From Bacteroidota bacterium (GTDB lineage Bacteria; Bacteroidota; Ignavibacteria; UBA10030; UBA8401), in the NCBI GenBank assembly GCA_008933835.1, contig WBUG01000002.1, positions 126,929-190,928 of the forward strand: a stretch of 64,000 nucleotides of DNA, given 5' to 3'. The notes below the pieces were generated by a model, which saw only the letters and a list, made by a program, of their open reading frames with translations, was not told the DNA's origin and made no database searches. Position numbers and translations under genes: made by a program. Shown here one piece after another: positions 1-8,937 of the stretch (the stretch's first letter is position 1; each line of letters opens with the position of its first letter).

Positions 1-126
<126 letters not shown>

Positions 127-166
127 ACGTTCCCTTTACAATCGGCAAGGATGTGACGCTCGGTAC

Positions 167-195
167 TTGCCCTTCGACCGGAATTGGCGATATTT
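167..195 (+). promoter_or_regulatory. Possible sigma-70 promoter before the S41 peptidase
   Basis: TTGCCC (167-172) is followed after 17 bases by ATATTT (190-195) in the 145-base gap after lysS. Both boxes match the consensus only in part. The position fits transcription of the S41 peptidase gene starting at 272. This is also the point where the ORF track places a TTG start at 167, which I consider too far upstream. Confidence 0.3.
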
Positions 196-271
196 GAAGG
201 ACCGCGCCGGCGGTCGTCCCATTCACCAGCACAAACGAATCACCATGAGAGACGATGTGAGGAGCATCCTT

Positions 272-1891
272 ATGAAGAAACGGTTTTCCCTTCCGCTGAT
301 GGCGGTGGTGTTCCTGGCGGCGTTCGTCGGCGGCACGCAGGTGAACCATCTCATCTCCGGCGACAACATCTACGACCAGCTCCGCAAGTTCAGCGACGTG
401 CTCGGTTACGCCGAAAAGTTCTACGTCGAGGACGTGGACACGAAGAAACTGACCGAGGACGCCATCAACGGCATGCTGCAGGACCTCGATCCCCATTCCG
501 TCTACATCAAACCGTCGCAGATGCAGAGGGTGACGGAGGACTTTCAGGGGAAGTTCGAAGGCATCGGCGTCGAGTTCTCCATCGTCAACGACACCATCAC
601 CGTGGTGCAGCCCATCGGCGGCGGACCGAGCGCGTCGCTCGGCATCATGGCCAACGACAAGATCGTGAGGATCGACGGGAAGAGCTCCGTGGGGTTCAAC
701 AACGAACAGGTGATGAAGGGGCTCAAGGGCCCCAAAGGGACGAAGGTCGCGGTCTCCATTTTCCGCGCCGGACATGACGAACTGCTCGAGTACGAGATCA
801 TCCGCGACGTCATCCCGCTCTACAGCGTGGACGTGTCGCTGATGCTCGACGACAAGGTGGGGTACATCAACGTGACGAGGTTCGCCGAGACCACCGCCAA
901 GGAGATGACGGCGGCGCTCGAAAAATTGAAAGGTCAGGGGATGAAGCGTCTCATCCTCGATCTCCGGAGCAACCCCGGCGGCTTTCTGGACCAGGCCGTG
1001 AAGATGTCCGATCTCTTCCTGGACGGCAACACCGAAGGGGGGAAGCGGAAGGTCGTCTACACGAAGGGGCGCCGGCCCGAGTTCAACGAGGACCATTTCG
1101 CCTCCACCAACAGCGAGTTCGAGAAGCTGCCGCTCATCGTTCTCATCTCCAACAGTTCCGCCTCCGCCTCCGAGATCGTCTCCGGTGCGGTGCAGGACTG
1201 GGACCGCGGACTCATCGTCGGTGAGACGAGCTTCGGGAAAGGCCTGGTGCAGCGGCAGTTCCCGCTGTCGGACGGTTCGGCCCTCCGGCTCACCATCGCG
1301 CGGTACTACACCCCCAGCGGACGGCTCATCCAGCGCGCGTACGACGGCGGCAAGGAGAAGTACCAGATGGAGGCCTTCCAGCGCGACGAGGAGGAGGGGG
1401 AGAACATCGAGCATAAGGAGAGCAGCGCCGATACATCGCGGCCGAAGTTCAAGACCTCCAAGGGACGCGTCATCCTCGGCGGCGGCGGCATCACGCCCGA
1501 CTTCATCGTGAAGCCGGGCAATCTCACGAAGTATTCCGTCGCTCTGAGCCGGAAGAACATGTTCTTCGAGTTCGCCGCACGGTACCTCAACGCGAACCAG
1601 GAGCGGCTGAAGGCCGCGTACGGTTCGCTCGCGGAGTTCGACCGCTCCTTCACGGTCACCGACGCGATGCTCGCCGAGTTCACGTCGTTCGCGGACGGCA
1701 AGGGGGTCGCCGCCGTCGCGGAGGACATGACCAAGGACAAGGATTTCATCCAGACGCGGCTGAAGGCGTACATCGCCCGCAACTTCTGGGGGAACGAAGG
1801 CTGGTACCTGTCGCTGCTCGGCATCGATGCGCAATTGAAACGCGCGGTGTCGCTCTTCCCCGAAGCGGAGAAGATCGCCCGCCTGAACTGA
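272..1891 (+). CDS. S41 family C-terminal processing peptidase (CtpA-like)
   Basis: A 539-residue membrane-anchored serine protease that should act in the periplasm on the C-termini of substrates. The N-terminus MKKRFSLPLMAVVFLAAF is a signal anchor. A PDZ domain covers about residues 95-175, and the S41 core follows. The catalytic serine lies in SASASEI (about residues 296-301) and the general-base lysine in FGKG (about 322), with the usual spacing of about 25 residues. I chose ATG 272 because GAGGAG sits 9 bases upstream and the signal anchor begins directly; ATG 245 and the TTG at 167 are alternatives. The C-terminal 150 residues after the core are variable in this family. The DUF3108 gene follows after 6 bases, so the two are probably co-transcribed. 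Confidence 0.9.
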   Translation: MKKRFSLPLMAVVFLAAFVGGTQVNHLISGDNIYDQLRKFSDVLGYAEKFYVEDVDTKKLTEDAINGMLQDLDPHSVYIKPSQMQRVTEDFQGKFEGIGVEFSIVNDTITVVQPIGGGPSASLGIMANDKIVRIDGKSSVGFNNEQVMKGLKGPKGTKVAVSIFRAGHDELLEYEIIRDVIPLYSVDVSLMLDDKVGYINVTRFAETTAKEMTAALEKLKGQGMKRLILDLRSNPGGFLDQAVKMSDLFLDGNTEGGKRKVVYTKGRRPEFNEDHFASTNSEFEKLPLIVLISNSSASASEIVSGAVQDWDRGLIVGETSFGKGLVQRQFPLSDGSALRLTIARYYTPSGRLIQRAYDGGKEKYQMEAFQRDEEEGENIEHKESSADTSRPKFKTSKGRVILGGGGITPDFIVKPGNLTKYSVALSRKNMFFEFAARYLNANQERLKAAYGSLAEFDRSFTVTDAMLAEFTSFADGKGVAAVAEDMTKDKDFIQTRLKAYIARNFWGNEGWYLSLLGIDAQLKRAVSLFPEAEKIARLN

Positions 1892-1897
1892 ACGGAT

Positions 1898-2764
1898 ATG
1901 CACATCACCTCCCCACTCCTTCGGCGCACCGCCGTTGCGGCGCTGCTGGCCGTCACCGCCATCCTGCTGTCGCCGGTACCGGCCGTGCGTCCGGCCGAAG
2001 CGGCCGAAGCGCTGCAGACGGTCTTCGCCCTGCCCGCGGGCGATGCGATGTTCGCCGTCGGCGAGGAACTGGTCTATAACGTCAGCTATTCCATCTTCGA
2101 CATCGGCAGCATCAAACTGCAGGTGCTCGATACCGGCAGCATCGGCGGGGTCCGCGTCTACAAGATGAAGACCTTCGCCGACTCGTTCAGCGGGCTGCCG
2201 TTCGTGGACCTCCACCTGGTCTTCTACTCCGAGATGAACGATGAGGCCTCGTCGCTCTTCTTCATCACGCACAACACCGCGAAGACCGACGTGAAGCCCT
2301 TCACCCGCTACCGGTTCGATTACCGGAAGATGTCCGTGCGCTACGACATCGGGACGGACCCCGGCGGGAAGGTCTCGGCCTCCGGCGATGTGGCCGTGGC
2401 CGCGCCGCAGCTCGACGGTCTGTCCCTCTTCTACTACGCGCGGAAGAACTTCCGCCAGAAGGCGAAGGTGACCGTGCCGGTGTTCGCCAACGAGAAGTCG
2501 CACACCACCTTCTTCAACTTCATGGACCAGGTGGGTTCCACCGAGATCGACGCCGTGACGTACCCGGTGGAGACGGTGGAGTTCGACGGGACGCTCGATT
2601 TCATCGGCGTGTTCGGACTCACCGGATACTTCCGCGGATTCTTCAGCAACGACGCCGCCGGCATCCCCATCGTCGCCAAGATGAAGGTCATCCTCGGCTC
2701 GGTGCACATCGAACTGACGAAGTGGTCGCGTCCGGGATGGACGCCGCCGAGGTACAAGGACTGA
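1898..2764 (+). CDS. DUF3108 domain-containing exported protein
   Basis: A 288-residue protein with a signal peptide (hydrophobic stretch at about residues 11-30, ending near PAEAAEA). The mature part matches the DUF3108 pattern: FAVGEELVYNVSY near the start, a Y-MKTFADS segment, and a C-terminal VPIVAKMKV-like strand (here IPIVAKMKVILGSVHIEL). DUF3108 proteins are periplasmic or outer-membrane-associated and have no established reaction. It starts 6 bases after the S41 peptidase and its stop overlaps the next start (TGATG), so it is part of a short operon. The function is not known. Confidence 0.75.
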   Translation: MHITSPLLRRTAVAALLAVTAILLSPVPAVRPAEAAEALQTVFALPAGDAMFAVGEELVYNVSYSIFDIGSIKLQVLDTGSIGGVRVYKMKTFADSFSGLPFVDLHLVFYSEMNDEASSLFFITHNTAKTDVKPFTRYRFDYRKMSVRYDIGTDPGGKVSASGDVAVAAPQLDGLSLFYYARKNFRQKAKVTVPVFANEKSHTTFFNFMDQVGSTEIDAVTYPVETVEFDGTLDFIGVFGLTGYFRGFFSNDAAGIPIVAKMKVILGSVHIELTKWSRPGWTPPRYKD

Positions 2765-3270
2765 TGCCGCTCCTTCCGTTCAAAGGGAAGCTGCCCGAAC
2801 TTCATCCCTCCGTGTTCGTGGCCGAGGGGGCGATGATCGTCGGCGACGTGACCATCGGGAAGGATTCGAGCGTGTGGTTCAACGCCGTGGTCCGCGGGGA
2901 CGTCCATTACATCCGCATCGGCGAACGGACCAACGTGCAGGACAACGCCGTCATCCACGTCACCAACCGCCGCTTCCCGACGGTCATCGGTTCGGATGTG
3001 ACCATCGGTCACAGTGCGGTCGTGCACGCTTGCACTATTAACGATTATTGCTTAATTGGTATGGGCGCCGTCGTGCTGGACGATGCAAAGGTCGGGCCGT
3101 ACGCCCTCGTGGCGGCCGGAGCGGTGGTACCGATGGGGATGACGGTCCCCGAGGGGGTCCTCGTCGCAGGGGTGCCAGCACGCGTCGTGCGGCCGCTGAC
3201 GGACGACGAGCGCGAGTATCTGCGGCGCTCCGCACAGAACTACGTCGGATACGTGGCCGAGTATCGGTAA
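2764..3270 (+). CDS. Gamma-class carbonic anhydrase family protein (left-handed beta-helix)
   Basis: A 168-residue hexapeptide-repeat protein. The repeats ([LIV]GxxxxI type) run through most of the chain. The three expected zinc ligands are visible as His in VIHVTN and both His of GHSAVVHAC, as in Cam/YrdA-type gamma carbonic anhydrases. It is probably a trimer; family members hydrate CO2 or are of unproven activity. The start at ATG 2764 overlaps the DUF3108 stop by one base and has AAGGA upstream; the ORF-track start at 2722 would lie inside the previous gene. Close relatives such as PaaY are not excluded. Confidence 0.85.
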   Translation: MPLLPFKGKLPELHPSVFVAEGAMIVGDVTIGKDSSVWFNAVVRGDVHYIRIGERTNVQDNAVIHVTNRRFPTVIGSDVTIGHSAVVHACTINDYCLIGMGAVVLDDAKVGPYALVAAGAVVPMGMTVPEGVLVAGVPARVVRPLTDDEREYLRRSAQNYVGYVAEYR

Positions 3271-3291
3271 TCCATGGAAAGGTCGACGACG

Positions 3292-4188
3292 ATGAAACTG
3301 AAGTTTTGGGGGGTACGGGGTTCCATTCCCACGCCGGGGAAGAGCACCGTCAAGTACGGCGGGAACACGCCGTCGCTGGAACTTCGCCTCGACAACGACG
3401 AGCTCATCATCCTCGACGCGGGCACCGGCATCCGCAATCTCGGCGACCATCTCATCGCCAAAGGGGAATCGCTCAACACCTCCATCCTCATCACGCATCC
3501 CCACTGGGACCACATCCAGGGTTTCCCCTTCTTCAAACCGGCGTTCATCTCGGGGAACGAGATCACCGTCATCGGCACGGACCGCGAGGAGATCGACCTG
3601 CAGCACATCATCGCGGACCAGATGAAGCGCATCTACTTCCCGGTGCAGCTGAACGAACTGAAGGCCAAGCTCCAGTTCCGGAGCATCGGCGAGGAGGAGT
3701 TCACCGTGCACGGCGCCACCGTACGCACCATCTACGTGAACCATCCCGGCTTCACGGTCGGCTACCGCATCGAACACAAGGGGAAGTCGCTCGTCTACAT
3801 CTCGGACAACGAACCGTTCGATCACGAATCCGCCTCCTCCCCCTCCAATTTCGAACCGTCCGTCATCAAGCGCTTCGCGGCGGTGAAGGGGGACGCCAAT
3901 ACCCGCATCGCCGAGTTCGCGAAGGGGGCCGATGTCTTCATCCACGACGCGACCTATACTCCGGAGGAGTACGTGGAGAAGGTGGGCTGGGGGCATTCCC
4001 ACTACCTGTTCACCCTTTCCCTCGCCCACCGGGCCGGCGTGAAGCACTGCGTCCTCTTCCATCACGAACCCAACCGGACGGACGAGCAGATCGACCGCAT
4101 CCTGGAGAAGTGCCGGAAGGAACTTCGGACACGGAACTACTCCTTCGAATGCACCGCCGCGTACGAGGGGCTGGAGATTTCCTGGTGA
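3292..4188 (+). CDS. MBL-fold metallohydrolase (RNase Z/PhnP-like)
   Basis: A 298-residue beta-lactamase-fold hydrolase. It begins with the family-typical MKLKFWGVRGSIPTPG, followed by KYGGNTPS. The metal-binding motif is HPHWDHIQGFPFF (HxHxDH). Further conserved positions are a DAT segment near residue 220 (FIHDATYTPEEY) and a late HHEP. Such proteins are often phosphodiesterases acting on cyclic phosphates or RNA, but the substrate cannot be read from the sequence. I chose ATG 3292 because it begins the conserved MKLKFWG and has AAAGG upstream; ATG 3274, six codons earlier, is the alternative. It is the last gene before a promoter-plus-terminator leader. Confidence 0.85.
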   Translation: MKLKFWGVRGSIPTPGKSTVKYGGNTPSLELRLDNDELIILDAGTGIRNLGDHLIAKGESLNTSILITHPHWDHIQGFPFFKPAFISGNEITVIGTDREEIDLQHIIADQMKRIYFPVQLNELKAKLQFRSIGEEEFTVHGATVRTIYVNHPGFTVGYRIEHKGKSLVYISDNEPFDHESASSPSNFEPSVIKRFAAVKGDANTRIAEFAKGADVFIHDATYTPEEYVEKVGWGHSHYLFTLSLAHRAGVKHCVLFHHEPNRTDEQIDRILEKCRKELRTRNYSFECTAAYEGLEISW

Positions 4189-4200
4189 TGAAGAGTTCGC

Positions 4201-4230
4201 TTGACTTCAAGGGCAACCTCTCTCTATATT
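4201..4230 (+). promoter_or_regulatory. Predicted sigma-70 promoter
   Basis: TTGACT (4201-4206), an 18-base spacer and TATATT (4225-4230) lie 12 bases after the MBL gene stop. Transcription would start near 4237 and give a leader of about 90 bases that ends at the intrinsic terminator at 4297-4327, directly before the next gene. Confidence 0.55.
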
Positions 4231-4296
4231 AAGGAAGAAAAAGTGCACAATAGATGCTCATTTGACCGGAAAACAGCACATAGGACGTGAGACTTC

Positions 4297-4327
4297 AAAC
4301 CCCGAGCAGGACTAGCGGGGTTTTTCT
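4297..4327 (+). terminator. Intrinsic terminator/attenuator just upstream of the 4334 gene
   Basis: AAACCCCG (4297-4304) pairs perfectly with CGGGGTTT (4316-4323) around an 11-base loop, and the stem runs into a T tract. It ends only about 7 bases before ATG 4334. It may end transcripts of the MBL gene, or act as an attenuator of the gene at 4334 when transcription begins at the 4201-4230 promoter. Confidence 0.75.
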
Positions 4328-4333
4328 GTTTGG

Positions 4334-4822
4334 ATGATGGAGACCAGCAATCGTATGAACTCGACCTTCACGGCAAAGGATATCCGCTCGATCGGCAGTG
4401 TGCTGGGAGTGCAGGGCAAGTGGAAGGGGAACAACTACCGCTTCGAGTTTGCGAACACGGGCGACCGCCGGCAGATGGCGCTGGAGATCTATCCCGACAT
4501 CCTCATCGGGAAGAAGAAGGGCCATCTGGTGTCGGCCTACACCCACAACACCCATTTCCAGCTTCACTTCTGTGACGGGTACGTGGTGAGCACCGATGTC
4601 GGCGAAGTGACCTTCGTTTCCCGTTCCAAAGGGAAGGTCTCCGCCATCGTCACCGAACGGGAGGGTGGCTGCACGTTCTACGCGAACGTCGATGAGCGCA
4701 TCCTGTCCGGCGATTTCCGTATGCTGGCCGTGGACGTGATGCTCGCCGGTATCGCCCTCTCGCTCACCGGGGCGGCCGCTCCGGCGCCGAAGAAGAAGAA
4801 GAAAAGCCCGCGGAAACGATGA
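4334..4822 (+). CDS. Hypothetical protein with a lysine-rich C-terminal tail
   Basis: A 162-residue soluble protein with no signal peptide or membrane segment. I do not recognise the family. The middle is a run of alternating beta-like segments (YRFEFANTG, MALEIYPDI, FQLHFCDGYVV, VTFVSRSKGK), and the chain ends in a basic tail, APKKKKKSPRKR, suggesting nucleic-acid or acidic-surface binding (inference). The start is uncertain: ATG 4334 has no clear ribosome site because the terminator lies just before it; ATG 4355 (MNSTFTAKD) has GGAG 13 bases upstream. Its stop overlaps the ybeY start by 4 bases (ATGA), so it is translationally linked to ybeY. Confidence 0.65.
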   Translation: MMETSNRMNSTFTAKDIRSIGSVLGVQGKWKGNNYRFEFANTGDRRQMALEIYPDILIGKKKGHLVSAYTHNTHFQLHFCDGYVVSTDVGEVTFVSRSKGKVSAIVTEREGGCTFYANVDERILSGDFRMLAVDVMLAGIALSLTGAAAPAPKKKKKSPRKR

Positions 4823-5250
4823 TCACCGCCGCCGTCATCCGCGAGCGCCCCGGCATGCGGATGCCCGAACGGGAGGTACGCCGCATCGCCGCGCTGGTAT
4901 GCCGGCGCGAGCGGGTCCGCACCGCCTCGTTCTCCATCGTCCTCACCGGGGACCGCACCATCGCCCGGCTGCACCGGAAGCACTTCGGCGACCCTACGGT
5001 CACCGACGTCATCACCTTCCCGCTGGACGCCGGACGGAACGAAGCGGAGATCTACATCGATGTGGACCAGGCCCGCCGTCAGGCGGCGCGCTACGGCGTG
5101 ACGCTGCGCGGCGAGCTGACGCGCCTCATCGTGCACGGCATGCTGCACACGCTGGGGTACGACGACCGGACGCCGGCGAAACGGACAGCGATGTTCGCGG
5201 TGCAGGAGCGGTACGTCCGCGACCTGGCACCGGCACCACGAAAGGGATGA
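4819..5250 (+). CDS. ybeY: Endoribonuclease YbeY (rRNA maturation factor)
   Basis: A 143-residue protein matching YbeY, a metal-dependent endoribonuclease involved in 16S rRNA 3' maturation and ribosome quality control. Visible hallmarks are the central VTDVITFPLD and the metal-site helix HGMLHTLGYDDRT. In the classic motif (HGxLHxxGxDH) the third ligand is His; here it is Asp, a variant I associate with Bacteroidota YbeY proteins rather than a sign of inactivation. The start codon overlaps the preceding stop (ATGA). The DUF494 gene follows after 9 bases. Confidence 0.85.
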   Translation: MITAAVIRERPGMRMPEREVRRIAALVCRRERVRTASFSIVLTGDRTIARLHRKHFGDPTVTDVITFPLDAGRNEAEIYIDVDQARRQAARYGVTLRGELTRLIVHGMLHTLGYDDRTPAKRTAMFAVQERYVRDLAPAPRKG

Positions 5251-5259
5251 CGGGACGAC

Positions 5260-5718
5260 ATGCACGAAAAGATCGTTGAGATCCTCATATACCTCATCGG
5301 CGAGCTTCGGAAGAACACGCCGCTGAACGACATCGACCTTTCCGTCCTGTCGCAGCGCGGCTTTTCGACCACCGAGATCAGCACCGCCTTCAACTGGCTC
5401 TTCGAGAAGATCTCCCACGGCGACGCCATCGTCACCGAGACCGGAACGGCCTCCCCGTCGTCGCACCGGGTGCTCCACGAAGCGGAGCGGATGGTCATCT
5501 CAGCGGAGGCGCACGGATACCTCATCCAGCTCCGCGAACTCGGGCTCATCAGCGACATGGACATCGAGGTCATCATCGACCGCGTGATGATGGGAGGCTT
5601 CATGGCCGTGGACCTCGACGAGGTGCGCGCCCAGGTCGCCTCGCTCCTCGCCGAGAACCACGATGCGCCCGGCGGAGGGCACCGCACCATGCTCAACGGA
5701 AACGACACCATCAACTAG
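5260..5718 (+). CDS. DUF494 (Smg) family protein
   Basis: A 152-residue protein matching the DUF494/Smg family: MHEKIVEILIYLIGELR at the start, LSVLSQRGFSTTEISTAFNWL in the middle, and the usual SAEAHGYLIQLRELGLIS followed by a conserved acidic helical region. The function is not firmly known. The family is often found next to DNA processing genes (dprA, topA), as here, directly upstream of topA with a 21-base gap. The ribosome site is weak (GGGACGAC). Confidence 0.8.
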   Translation: MHEKIVEILIYLIGELRKNTPLNDIDLSVLSQRGFSTTEISTAFNWLFEKISHGDAIVTETGTASPSSHRVLHEAERMVISAEAHGYLIQLRELGLISDMDIEVIIDRVMMGGFMAVDLDEVRAQVASLLAENHDAPGGGHRTMLNGNDTIN

Positions 5719-5739
5719 ACCAGGAACACGCAGGACCGA

Positions 5740-8010
5740 ATGGGAAAATCGCTCATCATCGTCGAGTCACCGTCGAAGGCCAAGACCATCAACAAGTACC
5801 TCGGAAAGGAGTACGTCGTCGAAGCGTCCGTGGGCCACATCAAGAACCTCCCGAAGAGCAAGCTGGGGGTGGATGTGGAGAACCGCTACGCGGCGACCTT
5901 CGAGACCATCGCCGGCAAGGAGGAGGTGGTGGCCAAACTTCGCTCCATCGCGTCCAACGCCAAGACCGTCTTCGTCGCCACCGACCCCGACCGTGAAGGG
6001 GAGGCCATCGCGTACGACATCGCGGAGGAGCTCGAGCAGGAGAACCCGAACATCTTCCGGGTCCTCTTCCACGAGATCACTCCCACCGGCATCCAGGAAG
6101 GGATGAGCCAGCCTCGCAAGATCGACCGCAACCTGGTCGAATCGCAGCGCGCCCGGCGCGCCATGGACCGGCTCGTGGGGTACAAGGTGAGCCCGTTCCT
6201 CTGGAAGACCGTCTACTACGGCCTCTCCGCCGGCCGCGTGCAGTCTGTGGCGCTCCGTCTCATCTGCGAGCGCGAGGAGGAGATCAAGGCGTTCACGCCT
6301 GAGGAGTACTGGTCCATCACCGGCGAGTTCAAGACGGCCGCGTCCGAGCCCTTCTTCGCGAAGCTGGCGAAGATCTCCGGGAAGGAACCGAAGGTCGGCA
6401 ACGAAGAACGCTCCGCGGAGGTCGTCGCCGACATCCGGCGGCAGTCGTACGCCATCGCGGACCTGCAGAAGAAGACGGTGAAGCGGAATCCGAACCCGCC
6501 GTTCATCACGAGCACGCTGCAGCAGGAGGCCGCGAGCCGCCTGCGGCTCTCCGCAAAACGGACGATGATGCTGGCGCAGCGGCTGTACGAGGGAGTGGAC
6601 CTCGGCGACGACGGCACCGTCGGTCTCATCACGTACATGAGGACCGACTCCACGCGGCTGAGCGAGGAGGCCACCGCCGCCGCCCGCGAACACATCTATT
6701 CGAACTACGGTGCGGAGTACCTTCCCAAGGAGCCGCGCGTCTATAAGAAAGGGAAGGCGTCGCAGGACGCGCACGAAGCCATCCGTCCGACCTCCATCAA
6801 GTTCAGCCCCAAGTACGTCAAGAAGCATCTCGAGAAGGAGATGTACGCGCTCTACACCCTCATCTGGAACCGGTTCATCGCGTCGCAGATGGCGAGCGCG
6901 ACGTTCGAGCAGGTGTCGGTGGACATCGCCGGCGGTCCGTACCTCTTCCGTGCCACCGGGTCCGTGCCGGTCTTCCGCGGATTCCTGCAGGTGTACGACG
7001 ACATCCTGGAGGAGCAGGGCATCGAGGACGACGATCCGACCTCGAAGATCCCCGCGAACCTGAACGCGGGCGACCGGACCGACCTGACGAACGTCCTTCC
7101 CCGCCAGCACTTCACGAAGCCCCCCGCGCGGTTCACCGAAGCGAGCCTCGTGAAGAAGCTCGAGGAGCTCGGCATCGGCCGTCCCAGCACCTACGCGCAG
7201 ATCGTCTCGACCATCCTGGACCGCAAGTACGTCGACCAGCAGGACCGCAAGCTCGTGGCGACGGCGCTCGGCATGACGGTGACGGGCATCCTCAAGCAGT
7301 CCTTCCCCGACGTGGTGAACTTCCGTTTCACCGCGCAGATGGAGGACGAGCTCGAGACCATCGCCAGCGGCGAGAACACGTACGTGCAGGTGCTGGACGA
7401 TTTCTACCGTCCCTTCAGCCATTCCCTGGAGCACCTGAACGAGCAGGCGGGGAAGATCAAGAAATCGCTGCAGCAGGACGCGGGCGAAGCGTGCGACCTG
7501 TGCGGCAAACCGATGATCATCAAGTGGGGACGCTACGGCCAGTTCAAGGCGTGCTCCGGCTATCCGACGTGCAAGAACCGCAAACCGCTGCACGACGAGT
7601 CCGCGAAGTACTCGCACATGGCCGGCATCGTCTGCAAGGTGTGCGGCGGCGAGATGAAGGTGAAGGGGGGACCGTTCGGCGCCTTCCTCGGCTGCTCCAA
7701 CTATCCGAAGTGCACCAACACGCAGCCCATCACCACCGGCGTGAAGTGCCCGAAGTGCAAGGACGGCGACATCATCGAGAGCAAGACGCGGCGCAAGCGG
7801 GTCTTCTACCGCTGCTCCAACGCCTCCGGCGACAATAAGACCTGCGACTTCATCTCCTGGGAGATGCCGGTGATGCAGGAATGCAAGAACTGCCGGAACA
7901 ACTATCTCCTCAAGAAATCCTCCAAACGGAAGGGGGACTTCCTCCTCTGTCCGAACTGCAAGGAGGAATACTATCTGGACGAGCAGGAAGCCCGCGCGCT
8001 CGCCCTCTAG
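5740..8010 (+). CDS. topA: DNA topoisomerase I (type IA)
   Basis: A 756-residue enzyme that relaxes negatively supercoiled DNA. The Toprim domain is at the N-terminus (SLIIVESPSKAKTI, TDPDREGEAIA). The catalytic tyrosine is in GLITYMRTDSTRLS (about Tyr299). The C-terminus has three or four zinc ribbons: CDLC...CxxYPTC, CKVC...CSNYPKC, CPKC...C, and a final CKNC...CPNC module. Length and layout are normal. AGGA lies 8-10 bases before the ATG. The recombinase gene follows immediately, suggesting one transcript for DNA topology and recombination functions. Confidence 0.97.
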   Translation: MGKSLIIVESPSKAKTINKYLGKEYVVEASVGHIKNLPKSKLGVDVENRYAATFETIAGKEEVVAKLRSIASNAKTVFVATDPDREGEAIAYDIAEELEQENPNIFRVLFHEITPTGIQEGMSQPRKIDRNLVESQRARRAMDRLVGYKVSPFLWKTVYYGLSAGRVQSVALRLICEREEEIKAFTPEEYWSITGEFKTAASEPFFAKLAKISGKEPKVGNEERSAEVVADIRRQSYAIADLQKKTVKRNPNPPFITSTLQQEAASRLRLSAKRTMMLAQRLYEGVDLGDDGTVGLITYMRTDSTRLSEEATAAAREHIYSNYGAEYLPKEPRVYKKGKASQDAHEAIRPTSIKFSPKYVKKHLEKEMYALYTLIWNRFIASQMASATFEQVSVDIAGGPYLFRATGSVPVFRGFLQVYDDILEEQGIEDDDPTSKIPANLNAGDRTDLTNVLPRQHFTKPPARFTEASLVKKLEELGIGRPSTYAQIVSTILDRKYVDQQDRKLVATALGMTVTGILKQSFPDVVNFRFTAQMEDELETIASGENTYVQVLDDFYRPFSHSLEHLNEQAGKIKKSLQQDAGEACDLCGKPMIIKWGRYGQFKACSGYPTCKNRKPLHDESAKYSHMAGIVCKVCGGEMKVKGGPFGAFLGCSNYPKCTNTQPITTGVKCPKCKDGDIIESKTRRKRVFYRCSNASGDNKTCDFISWEMPVMQECKNCRNNYLLKKSSKRKGDFLLCPNCKEEYYLDEQEARALAL

Positions 8011-8019
8011 GTGGGAGTG

Positions 8020-8925
8020 ATGGAAGAACTGGTCCGTGCATATCTCTCGTACCTCGAACGCGAGAGGAACTATTCTCCGCACACCGTCACGTCGTACCGG
8101 AACGACCTGGACCAGTACGCCGGCTTCCTCCGCAACGAGTTCCCCGCACTGCTGACGGACCACGCGGCCGTCACCTCCACCGCCGTCCGCGGATTCATGG
8201 GCGTACTGCTTGAGAACGGCGTCTCGCGCAAGAGCGTCGTCCGCAAGCTCTCCACGCTCCGGTCCTTCTATAAGTATCTCGCCCGCCGCGGCGCCGTCCC
8301 GGCCAATCCGGCCGCCTCTGTCGTCACGCCGAAGGTGGAGAAGAGCCTTCCGAACTTCGTGGACCCGCGCTCGATGGAACGCATCCTCACGCTGCCGGAC
8401 ACCGGCACATTCTCCGGCAGCCGCGATGCCGCCATGCTGGAACTCTTCTACGGCAGCGGACTCCGGCTCTCCGAACTCCTCACGCTCACCCCCGCCTCGT
8501 TCGACGCCGGCGGCGGAACGGTGAAAGTGACCGGCAAGGGGAACAAGCAGCGCATCGTTCCGGTCACGCGCCGCTGCGTGCAGGCGATGGAACGGTATTT
8601 ACGGCACCGCAGTGCCATCGCCGCCGAAACTGGTTCGGACTCGCCGCGCATCTTCCTCACCGAAAAGGGAACGGCGATGTATCCGCAGCGGGTCTACGCC
8701 ATCGTCCGCCGGTACCTGCGCGAAGGTTCCGACGTGCGGCAGCAGAGTCCCCACGTGCTGCGGCATTCGTTCGCCACACACCTGCTCGACAACGGAGCGG
8801 ACATCCTGGCGGTGAAGGAACTGCTCGGCCACGAAAGCCTCTCCACCACCCAGGTGTACACCCATGTCACGGTGGACCGTCTGAAGAAGGTCTACCGGAA
8901 CGCACACCCAAAAGCCACACGATGA
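8020..8925 (+). CDS. xerC: Site-specific tyrosine recombinase XerC/XerD
   Basis: A 301-residue tyrosine recombinase that should resolve chromosome dimers at dif. The N-terminal SAM-like domain carries YLERERNYSPHTVTSYRNDL. The catalytic set is visible: Arg in GSGLRLSELL (about R149), Lys in TGKGNKQR, HVLRHSF (His245, Arg248), GHESLSTTQ, and Tyr in TQVYTHV (about Y280). The end, VYRNAHPKA, is closer to XerC than XerD, but the assignment to C or D is not certain. I chose ATG 8020, with GGTGGGAG directly upstream, rather than the GTG at 8011. Confidence 0.9.
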   Translation: MEELVRAYLSYLERERNYSPHTVTSYRNDLDQYAGFLRNEFPALLTDHAAVTSTAVRGFMGVLLENGVSRKSVVRKLSTLRSFYKYLARRGAVPANPAASVVTPKVEKSLPNFVDPRSMERILTLPDTGTFSGSRDAAMLELFYGSGLRLSELLTLTPASFDAGGGTVKVTGKGNKQRIVPVTRRCVQAMERYLRHRSAIAAETGSDSPRIFLTEKGTAMYPQRVYAIVRRYLREGSDVRQQSPHVLRHSFATHLLDNGADILAVKELLGHESLSTTQVYTHVTVDRLKKVYRNAHPKATR

Positions 8926-8937
8926 AAGGAGACCGCC

